This document shows, in pieces, positions 36,538 to 44,500 of a stretch of 64,000 nucleotides of DNA; the first letter of the stretch is position 1; each line of letters starts with the position of its first letter. This DNA comes from Prosthecobacter debontii (GTDB taxonomy: Bacteria; Verrucomicrobiota; Verrucomicrobiia; Verrucomicrobiales; Verrucomicrobiaceae). The notes below the pieces were generated by a model that made no database searches, was not told the DNA's origin, and was given only the letters and a program-made list of their open reading frames with translations. Where the stretch lies: NCBI RefSeq assembly GCF_900167535.1, contig NZ_FUYE01000001.1:62001-126000 (forward strand), written 5' to 3'. The position numbers and the translations under genes were made by a program.

Positions 36538-37836
36538 ATGTCAGTCATTCGCTCCAGCCTTTTTCTTTTGATGCTGCTGCTCGGATTACCTCTCCGGGCA
36601 GCCCAGCAGTGCTTGGTTATTGGAGATAGCCTGACGAAGGAATACGAGGTGGAGTTTCCCCTGTTGTTCCCTCAGAACCCCGCTTCCTGGGATTCCCGAA
36701 ACTGGGCTGAAATCTTGCACGAGCGCCGCAACACTTGGTTCGATCTCGGGAACTTCAGCGGTTACGCGGATAGCCGTGCGACCGGTCACGAATACAACTG
36801 GGCGATTCCTGGAGCGACCACAGGCGAGATCAAAAATCTGCTGAGAAACTTCGGGTTCCTGCTGGAAATCAGCAGTCAGATCCGCAGTGGGGCTGAACGG
36901 GTGGTCATCTTTGCAGGCGGCAATGATGTGGATAGCTATTATCGACAGATCTACGACGGGCAGTCTCCAACCAGCTTCACCCGCTCGACCCGGGACAACC
37001 TGCAATGGCTCGTGGATTACGTGCGGGGGCTCAAATCCTCCCTGCCGATCGTGCTCGTCTCGGTGCCACACCTGGGCTGTGCCCCAGATGTGCAAGCTCA
37101 GTGTCCGACGGACCCTGTGAAAACGGCTCGGGTCACAGCGGCGCTGGATGATCTGAATGCGCAACTGGCCACATTCGCCCAAACTCGAGGAATCGCTTTC
37201 GTGCCCGGGGTTTATCAACTGACCAAGGACATGATCTCTCTACCGTTTCGTATTGGCGGCATTGAGTTTTATCGGCAAGCCGATGCAGATTCCCGCCCGC
37301 GATACGCTTTCTCAGGCGATGGTTTTCATCCAGCGGTGAGTCCCCAGGCAAAAATCGCGCAGATGATCATCGACGCCTTCGTGAGTCGTTATCCCACGAC
37401 GAAGATAACGGCACTATCGGATCGGGAAATCATCGAGCAAATCCTGGGACTGAATTCAGATTTGCCCTTTCAAGAGTGGATGGCCACGCAGGACGTTCCT
37501 GAAAATCAGAGGGGAGTGGAGGATGATCCCGATGGGGATGGTCTGATCAACTTGATCGAGTTCGTTCGTGCGGATGGGAATGCGGCACAAGCAACCTCCG
37601 TGGCTTGGCCGACTCCCCGTGTGGACCGCAGCCAGTCTCCCTCTCAAGTGGTCTGGACGGTTCCGATGCGGCCTGAGTCCATAGGGTGGGCTACCGCACG
37701 GTTTATGCAATCGAGTGACTTGGTGTCTTGGCAAACCATGAATGCCAGCCAAGTCACAATCAGCAGTGAAGGGGCTCAAACGGTCCGGTTTCCCCTGTCA
37801 CCACGAACTTTCGTGAGGTTGGAAATTTCACGATGA
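36538..37836 (+). CDS. Secreted SGNH/GDSL hydrolase with verrucomicrobial C-terminal domain
   Basis: 432 aa from ATG 36538, which gives a signal peptide (SLFLLMLLLGLPLRAAQ). Block I LVIGDSLTKEYE holds the nucleophile Ser31, AIPGATTGEI block II, FAGGNDVDSYYR block III with Asn, and SGDGFHPAV block V with Asp and His near 261-264. It is an extracellular esterase or lipase-like enzyme. From about residue 320 comes an appended domain with DDPDGDGLINLIEFVRADG, a Ca-binding-like loop, then a beta-rich end with SSDLVSWQ. The same type of domain ends the NHL-propeller protein at 53271, and I infer a surface or secretion role. The gene meets the next one tail to tail with 3 bases between. Confidence 0.88.
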   Translation: MSVIRSSLFLLMLLLGLPLRAAQQCLVIGDSLTKEYEVEFPLLFPQNPASWDSRNWAEILHERRNTWFDLGNFSGYADSRATGHEYNWAIPGATTGEIKNLLRNFGFLLEISSQIRSGAERVVIFAGGNDVDSYYRQIYDGQSPTSFTRSTRDNLQWLVDYVRGLKSSLPIVLVSVPHLGCAPDVQAQCPTDPVKTARVTAALDDLNAQLATFAQTRGIAFVPGVYQLTKDMISLPFRIGGIEFYRQADADSRPRYAFSGDGFHPAVSPQAKIAQMIIDAFVSRYPTTKITALSDREIIEQILGLNSDLPFQEWMATQDVPENQRGVEDDPDGDGLINLIEFVRADGNAAQATSVAWPTPRVDRSQSPSQVVWTVPMRPESIGWATARFMQSSDLVSWQTMNASQVTISSEGAQTVRFPLSPRTFVRLEISR

Positions 37837-37839
37837 TCG

Positions 37840-38373
37840 CTATCGGGAGGCCCTCCTCAGTTCGCTGGCTTTGGCACGTAGCTCGGCGGCTTGTTGAGCC
37901 AAGGCGGCCGTTTCTGGCTGGGTGGCATAAGCTTCCTCTTTTTTCTTCATGTAGGCAGCTCCGGCGTTGGCGGAAACTTCCATGAGTGCAGCGATTTCAG
38001 GCACTTTGCGGCCTTCTTCGGTGATGTGATTTTCGGCTTTTCGATAAGCGTCTTGGGCAGCCTGTTTGCCTGCGGCGTCCTGCTTGCCGATGGCGGTGGT
38101 CAGTTGGTTGAAGGCTGCATCTCTTTGCGCTCGTGCTTCAGCGAGGGCGGAGTGAGTCTTGAGTGCTTCTTGGACGCTGCGTGATGCTTCACGTGATTGC
38201 TCCAGCAGTGCTTTCAGTTCTGGCACTCGTTCCTCGATCTGAGGGAGCTTTTCATACATTTCGCGCTCCAACTTAAAGGCTTCGCGACTCATTGCTCGGG
38301 CTTCGTCTTTCGAGTCGGCTTGAGCCGGGCTGAGACTGAGAAGGAGGAAAAGCAGGGCTGGAAGCAACTTCAT
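37840..38373 (-). CDS. Secreted helical protein, unknown function
   Basis: 177 aa with a signal peptide (LLPALLFLLLSLSPAQA). The mature protein is almost entirely charged alpha-helix, rich in Ala, Glu, Lys, Gln and Arg in heptad-like order, with a probable coiled coil across residues 25-175. No domain is recognised. It is convergent with the SGNH hydrolase and divergent from the pectate-lyase-like gene. Confidence 0.72.
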   Translation of the reverse strand: MKLLPALLFLLLSLSPAQADSKDEARAMSREAFKLEREMYEKLPQIEERVPELKALLEQSREASRSVQEALKTHSALAEARAQRDAAFNQLTTAIGKQDAAGKQAAQDAYRKAENHITEEGRKVPEIAALMEVSANAGAAYMKKKEEAYATQPETAALAQQAAELRAKASELRRASR

Positions 38374-38481
38374 AGAGGTTGGGAATGAAGGGTGGTTACT
38401 CCTTTAACTACCCCCTTTGTATGCGAAGGTTTCTCCAAGGTCTTTGCTAGGAGGTGGGTCTTGACTTCGTTTGGGGGCTGT

Positions 38482-39732
38482 ATGCCTAACAAATTTTTGA
38501 TAGCGACCCTGCTGAAGTGCTGTGTTTTCGGCTGTTACGGCCTCCACGCTCAGGAGTTGGCTTTTGAGGGAGCGGCCGGTTTCGGTGCTTTTTCACGAGG
38601 GGGTAAGGGCGGTGTCGTGATCGAGGTGAATCGGCTGGATGATGATGTGAAGGCTCCCCAGCCAGGCATGCTGAGGTGGGCCGTTCAGCAGAAAGGACCG
38701 CGCATGATCCACTTTACGCAGGCGGGCACCATCCACCTGCTCGATACCTTGGAAATCCGAGAGCCCTTTTTGACCCTGGATGGTCGGGATGCTCCAGGTC
38801 AGGGGGTGTGCATTCGTGGGGGAACCTTGGAATTTAAAGATACCCACGATATCATCCTGCGTTCTTTCCGTGTCCGCCTAGGGGATGAAACGACGAAGCG
38901 CCGAAATCGTGAGCAAGGGCTGAAGCGGCCGAAGAATTCGAATGGTCTGGATTGTCTTTCTTTCTCACGCTGTCGGGATGTCATTGCCGATCACATCTCG
39001 GCTTCATGGTCTTGCGACGAGGTTTTTAGCGTGGTGCATTGTGAAAATGTCACGGTGCAGTGGTGTCTGATTTCTGAACCGTTGACCAATCCCGAACTGC
39101 ACCCTTACGGCGATAATCATGCCTTTGGTTTCAATGCCAGTGCATCAACGCTGAGTGTTCATCACTGCCTATTTGCTCGATACGTCATGCGCGGACCTCA
39201 ATTCGAGGCCAATGATCTGCGCAAGGAGGATGCGTATGAGGTCAAGATGGAGGCCGTGAATAACGTGATGTTTGATTATCAGAAATCAGGTTCACGCTAC
39301 ACCACGGGTGTCGAAGATCATCGTGATGCGGCAGCGGGTAAACACTACGCCTTTCAATTCATGGGCAATGTTTATCTGGGTGGAGCGGAACCTCCTGCGA
39401 TCCAAGCGGTGATGAAGCACGAGGTTCACTCCGGTGTGCGTGTGCATGTGGATGATCCGTCACTCATCCAGCTCAGTGATAGCAAGGGCAGGGAAGGTTT
39501 CATCAAGGAGGTGCAGGCTCAGCAGCAATCAGCGCCCTTGTTTGCTTCACCCAGACTTCAGGCAGACCCCGTGTCCACCGTTCTGGAGAGGGTTTTGGCC
39601 TCCGTGGGTTGTTCTCATGTATGTGATGCGGTGGATACACGTGTTTTGGCGGCGGTGCGCAATCGTGATTGGCATAAGCCGATCCGGTCGCAGAACGAGG
39701 TGGGTGGATGGCCGGACTTGCAGGGAAACTGA
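38482..39732 (+). CDS. Secreted pectate lyase-like protein (PL1-type beta-helix)
   Basis: 416 aa from ATG 38482 with signal peptide (IATLLKCCVFGCYGLHAQ). The mature start AFEGAAGFGAFSRGGKGG and PGMLRWAVQQKGPRMIHF are the usual opening of PL1-like lyases, and NGLDCLSFSRCRDVIADHIS followed by SWSCDE continues the beta-helix. A strong AGGAGG at 38449-38454 stands 6 bases before an in-frame TTG at 38461, so translation may start there, adding seven residues without spoiling the signal peptide. The family cleaves pectin-like polyuronates by beta-elimination, so plant or algal polysaccharide use is likely. No other pectin genes adjoin. Confidence 0.85.
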   Translation: MPNKFLIATLLKCCVFGCYGLHAQELAFEGAAGFGAFSRGGKGGVVIEVNRLDDDVKAPQPGMLRWAVQQKGPRMIHFTQAGTIHLLDTLEIREPFLTLDGRDAPGQGVCIRGGTLEFKDTHDIILRSFRVRLGDETTKRRNREQGLKRPKNSNGLDCLSFSRCRDVIADHISASWSCDEVFSVVHCENVTVQWCLISEPLTNPELHPYGDNHAFGFNASASTLSVHHCLFARYVMRGPQFEANDLRKEDAYEVKMEAVNNVMFDYQKSGSRYTTGVEDHRDAAAGKHYAFQFMGNVYLGGAEPPAIQAVMKHEVHSGVRVHVDDPSLIQLSDSKGREGFIKEVQAQQQSAPLFASPRLQADPVSTVLERVLASVGCSHVCDAVDTRVLAAVRNRDWHKPIRSQNEVGGWPDLQGN

Positions 39733-39763
39733 GGATCGAGATTTCTCCGGTTTAGCGTCTGTC

Positions 39764-39789
39764 CTGAGGCCATCCTTGGCGTGCCTCAG
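39764..39789 (+). terminator. Hairpin after the pectate-lyase-like gene
   Basis: CTGAGGC and GCCTCAG form a perfect 7-bp stem with a 12-base loop, 32 bases past the stop. There is no T tract, so this may end transcription only weakly. Confidence 0.35.
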
Positions 39790-39936
39790 ATCGTTGCATT
39801 CTTGCCGCGATCTTGAGCCTTCCTGGCTGCAGAGGCGATTCGTTCTTGAGGTGAATTTGCCTGGCCGAGAGAGAGATGAAATTTTTTTTGCAGAATCTGC
39901 GCAAGTCTTCGGAGTGACCTGCATCTGCGGTGTGAA

Positions 39937-39953
39937 GGGCGGCCTTTCCGCCC
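39937..39953 (+). promoter_or_regulatory. Hairpin in the leader of the secreted protein gene at 39984
   Basis: GGGCGG and CCGCCC pair around CCTTT, 31-47 bases before the ATG. It may be a leader structure; no regulator is suggested by the sequence. Confidence 0.3.
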
Positions 39954-39983
39954 GCCGAATCTCAAAATCGAACTCACACTCTT

Positions 39984-41066
39984 ATGAAACGCAGAATTGC
40001 TATCCTGACCATCGCCGCCAGCCTGTTGACCTCGATGGTTTCCACCGCCTCCGCTCAGACTCTTCGGCTGGTCAATCAGATCAATGAGATCATCCCTAGC
40101 CAAGCCATGGCGGGACAAACGATCACCGTGAAGATTAGCAACACGGAGGTGAACTTTAACAGCATCATCAAAGATTTCCGTTCTCCGAAGCTTCAAGAAA
40201 TCATTGCTCGCTTCCCACGCGTTCCTAGTCTGGAGACGAAAATCTTCTTCACCGGCACCCGCTCAGGCACTTTTGTGGAAGGTCTGAATGTCCGCCGTGT
40301 CGATGCCAGCACCTACACCGTGCAGGTGCCTACGACCGCACGCACTGGGCCGATGAAGCTCCAGCGCGGAATCGCTAGCAGCACCTCCACGGTTCGCTTT
40401 ACGCTGGCGACAGTCGGCTTCACCTTTGTGAACCTGAGTCAGTTCAACGTGGTGAGCTTGAAAGTAGACAATGTCGAGCGCTTGGCTCCAGGCCAAACGA
40501 TTGCCGCTGTGCCGCATACAGCTCCAAATGTGAATGTGCTCGATGTCGGCACGCCTTCCGGTAACCGCACGATTCAAGTGACGATGGGGCGTAACGCTGC
40601 AAGTCCAGTCCTGGTTCTGTTTTTCAATGCCCGTCAAGCACAGACGCTGATCAGCGCCAACGAAGGCTTCCGCAATCCGATCCTGCTGAACCCGATGCTG
40701 GCTGGTGAGTATTTGGCTTCTTCTCCCAATACTGTGTCCGTGGTCGGCACTAGTCGCACGGTGAGCTGGCAGGCCGTCGAAGTCCAGGCTGGCCCAGGCG
40801 GTGCGACGGCTGTGATCCACGGTTTCGACTTCACCTTCAACAGTGCGAATGGAACCACGACCTTCAGGCATTGGATCGGTGACCGCCCGAATGTGGTGGC
40901 TCAGGGCACGGTGTCAGAACCTACCGCAGCCCAGTGGGGGGTGAATCCTGCTGCGATCAACCTGAACCTGCGCCGCAGTAATAACACCGCTTACACGACC
41001 CTGGTTGTCGATCTGTCCAATGCCCGCTTCAGCGCCACCGATGGGTTGAGCTACGAGATGCAGTAA
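39984..41066 (+). CDS. Secreted beta-rich protein, unknown function
   Basis: 360 aa with an excellent signal peptide (RRIAILTIAASLLTSMVSTASAQ). The rest is Thr/Asn/Val-rich and predicted beta-structured, with no motif I recognise and no C-terminal anchor. It ends 20 bases before a strong terminator and has 251 bases of upstream space, so it is probably a single-gene transcript. Likely periplasmic or secreted; no function can be assigned. Confidence 0.78.
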   Translation: MKRRIAILTIAASLLTSMVSTASAQTLRLVNQINEIIPSQAMAGQTITVKISNTEVNFNSIIKDFRSPKLQEIIARFPRVPSLETKIFFTGTRSGTFVEGLNVRRVDASTYTVQVPTTARTGPMKLQRGIASSTSTVRFTLATVGFTFVNLSQFNVVSLKVDNVERLAPGQTIAAVPHTAPNVNVLDVGTPSGNRTIQVTMGRNAASPVLVLFFNARQAQTLISANEGFRNPILLNPMLAGEYLASSPNTVSVVGTSRTVSWQAVEVQAGPGGATAVIHGFDFTFNSANGTTTFRHWIGDRPNVVAQGTVSEPTAAQWGVNPAAINLNLRRSNNTAYTTLVVDLSNARFSATDGLSYEMQ

Positions 41067-41085
41067 TCGGAGCCCATGTTCCAAA

Positions 41086-41131
41086 AACCGCCCAATTTCA
41101 GACAAAGTCTGGGATTGGGCGGTTGGCTTTT
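41086..41131 (+). terminator. Rho-independent terminator
   Basis: AACCGCCCAAT and ATTGGGCGGTT form a perfect 11-bp stem, with an inner CAGAC/GTCTG pair in the loop, followed by GGCTTTT. It closes the secreted-protein gene. Confidence 0.88.
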
Positions 41132-41418
41132 GGTTGGGACGCTTCAGTGAAGAGACTCTGTTGAGACTGGTCGGTTTGTTTTATCTCGCAACACGACGGA
41201 ATTTTTTTGCCCTCTAGCGCGATTTTAATTTTTAACCAGCGAGTCATGGTGTCGAAGGGGTTTGTTGCCTTCAAAACCGAGATTCTGACGACAGGATAAG
41301 ACCAGAATTTCTTCTTTTTAAACGCATAGAGCGAGTGAGTTTTCCTAGTGTAAAGTGGGTTTAAAGTCTGAGGTATTCTTGGGTTGAACACCCCGATTTA
41401 CGAGGGAGAACCTCTTCC
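41132..41418. other. Intergenic region upstream of gltB
   Basis: About 290 bases with AT-rich patches around 41200-41240 and 41310-41380 and no credible frame. It would be the place for enhancer sites of a sigma-54 activator, but I could not pick out a convincing NtrC-type dyad by eye. Confidence 0.5.
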
Positions 41419-41434
41419 TGGCATTCTCCTTGCT
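41419..41434 (+). promoter_or_regulatory. Sigma-54 (-24/-12) promoter of gltB
   Basis: TGGCAT-TCTCC-TTGCT matches the consensus TGGCAC-N5-TTGCW at all but one position, with exact spacing between the GG and GC elements. Transcription would begin near 41445, leaving a leader of about 70 bases before the gltB ATG. Nitrogen genes are classic sigma-54 targets, which supports the call. Confidence 0.7.
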
Positions 41435-41466
41435 TGCGGATTTCTTCCGAAGGTACAAACTACCCG

Positions 41467-41506
41467 CCCCTCCGACCAGGCGGTTGTCGTCTGGTGGAGG
41501 GGTTTT
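41467..41506 (+). promoter_or_regulatory. Terminator-like hairpin in the gltB leader
   Basis: CCCCTCCGACCAG (41467-41479) pairs with CTGGTGGAGGGG (41491-41502), 12 pairs with one bulged G, and TTTT follows at once. The descending arm contains GGAGGGG, the only purine-rich tract before the ATG at 41514, so the hairpin would also hide the ribosome binding site. It could act by attenuation, by translation control, or both. Confidence 0.65.
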
Positions 41507-41513
41507 CTGCCCC

Positions 41514-44500
41514 ATGAAACACCCATTCTACGACCAGGATATCCCCAATGAAGGCTCGCTCCACCGCATGGATTTGGAACGCGACGCGTGTGGCGTCGGC
41601 TTTGTGGCGAATATTCATGGTAAACGTAGTCGTGACATTTTAGAGATGGCCATCTGCGGCGTCTGCAACGTGCAGCACCGTGGAGCTGTGGACGCTGACC
41701 GCGTGACAGGTGACGGCGCAGGCGTGCTGACCCAGATCCCCCACAAAGTGCTGATGCCCGAAGTGGAAAAAATGGGTCACAAGCTGGAGCATGAGATGGA
41801 TCTGGCCGTGGGCGTGTTTTTCCTGCCGAACGATGAGACCCAGCGTCTGAAGATCCAGCTCGTGGCTGAGGGTATCCTGCGTAACCGCGACATCAAAGTC
41901 CTCGGCTGGCGCGATGTGCCGGTGAACCCGAATGAGCTGGGGGAAAAAGCCCGCCGCACCATGCCCTTCATCCAGCACCTCTTCATGGAGCGTCCTGAAG
42001 GCATGGATGACAACTCCTTCGAGCGTCAGCTCTACCTTGTGCGTCGTGAGCTGCGTATCAAGGCGAAGGAAGCGAAGCTGGCAGAGTTCTACATCGCCTC
42101 GATGTCGCACCGGACGATCGTTTACAAGGCGCTGCTGTTGCCTTCCTCCTTGGAGAAGTTTTACACGGACCTCCAGAGCGATGATTATGAGACCTCTCTG
42201 GCGCTCTTCCACCAGCGTTTCTCCACGAATACCTTCCCGACCTGGGCGCTGAGCCATCCTTTCCGCATGCTGGCGCACAACGGGGAAATCAACACCGTGC
42301 GTGGCAACCGTAACTGGCTCTCCAGCCGCGCCAGCGACTTCGAGCACGAAGTGTGGGACGGTGAAGAGTGGCTGCTGAAAGATCTGGTGGATGCCAACAG
42401 CTCGGACTCCGCCAGCCTCGACCAAGCCCTGGAACTTTTGGTGCTCAGTGGTCGCTCCCTCACTCATGCCATGGGTATGCTGGTGCCGAGCGCTTATGGC
42501 ATCGATCCGACAACCTCTGCTGACCTGAAGGCTTTCTACGAGTATCACGAGTGCTTTAGCGAGCCTTGGGATGGTCCTGCCGCCATGGTTTTGACCAACG
42601 GCCTTAGCGTGGTGGCCAGCCTGGACCGTAACGGTCTGCGCCCAAGCCGCTGGAAGTTGACCGAAGATGGTGTCTTTGCCCTCGGATCTGAAGTGGGCAT
42701 CATCGCTATTGATGACGCAAAAGTGCTCAAGAAAGGCCGTCTGGCTCCAGGTGAAATGCTGGAGGTTGATATCTTGAAGGGCAAAGTCCGCTTCAATGAA
42801 GAGATCAAAACGGCCCTGGCTAGCCGCCAACCCTATGGCGAATGGCTGAGCAGCCGGAAGAATCTGACGGCACAGTCTCCCCAGACTCCCAAGGAAGAAC
42901 TGGACATCCTTTCACTGTCTCAGCGTCAGGCTGCTTATGGTTGGACGAAGGAAGAGATCGATTTCTCGCTCGTGCCCATGCTGCAGAAAGGTGAGGAAGG
43001 CATCTACTCCATGGGGGACGATGCATCTCTCTCCATCTTGAGCACTCGCCCGCGCCTGTTGACGACCTACTTCAAGCAGCTCTTCGCCCAGGTGACTAAC
43101 CCACCGATCGACCCGATCCGTGAGCGTGCCGTGATGAGCCTGGACGTAGTGCTCGGCTGGCAGCGAAACTGGTTAGGCGAAACGCCTGAGCACGCCAGTG
43201 TGGTGCATCTGACCTCGCCGTTCTTGTTTGAGAATGAGCTGTCTGACATCAAAGCTCTGCCTAACTTCCCCCATCGCGTTCTGGATACCACTTGGCCGAT
43301 CGCTGAAGGCCCTGCTGGGATGAAGAAGGCCCTGGATCGCCTTTGCTATGAGGCTGAGGCGGCCGTGAATGATGAAGTTCGCATCCTGATCCTCAGCGAC
43401 CGTGCGGTGGACGAAGGTCGTGCGATCATCCCGGCTCTGTTGGCGACTGGTGCGGTGCACCATCACCTAAATCGGAAGCAGGTGCGCATGCGTTTGAGCC
43501 TCGTGGTGGATACCGGTGAAGCCCGGGATACTCACCAGATGGCTTGCTTGTTCGGCTTTGGTGCCAGCGCCGTTTGCCCTTACCTGACCTTCGATACCAT
43601 CCAGGAAGTGCTGGAGAATGACAAGACGGCTCGCAAGCCCGTGCTTGAAGGGGTGGAATATGGCAAGGCTCTGACCAACTTCCGCAAATCTCTGGAAAAG
43701 GGTGTGCTGAAGATCATGAGCAAGATGGGGATTTCCGTCCTCAGCAGCTACACGGGTGCGCAGATCTTTGAAGCTGTCGGTATCGGCAGTGATGTCATGA
43801 CCTATGCCTTCACTGGCACGCCCAGCCAGATTGAGGGGATCGGATTCACCGAAATCGCTGAAGAAGCCCTGGCCCGCCACGCACTCGGTTTTGCCCAGCC
43901 TGTGCCAACGCAGGAAGAAGCCGCGAGCAATGTGGACCTCGGTGACCCTGGTTACTACCGCCCACGTCAGAAAGGTGAGATGCACGCCGTCACCGGTCCG
44001 GTGATCAAGAACTTCCACACGTTCGTGAAGAGCGGCAGCCCCGAAGACTACAGCAAGTATGTCGAGGCTCAGTTGCAGAACAGCCCTGTGGCATTGAAGG
44101 ACCTGCTGGACTTTGTGCCGAGCGGTGATGGTCCGATTCCGATTGATGAAGTCGAGCCGATCGAAGACATCCGCGTCCGTTTCACGACGGCAGCCATGTC
44201 TCTGGGGGCCATCAGCCCTGAGGCTCACGAAGCTCTGGCCATCGCCATGAACCGTATCGGCGGTAAGTCGGACTCTGGCGAAGGCGGTGAAGATCCAAAG
44301 CGCTTTAAGCCGTATGAGAACGGCGACTGGGCGAACTCCAAGATCAAGCAGGTGGCCTCCGGACGTTTCGGCGTCACGGCTGAATACCTGGCCAATGCGT
44401 GGGAGCTGGAAATCAAAATGGCTCAGGGAGCCAAGCCGGGTGAAGGTGGTCAGCTGCCAGCCATGAAGGTGAACCGCATGATCGCTCGTCTGCGTAACAC

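Noticed and set aside
41640-42830. 396-codon frame on the minus strand inside gltB
   Set aside because: It is antisense to a conserved enzyme domain and has no recognisable motif; it exists because of the codon bias of gltB. The same holds for the frame at 43467-44579.
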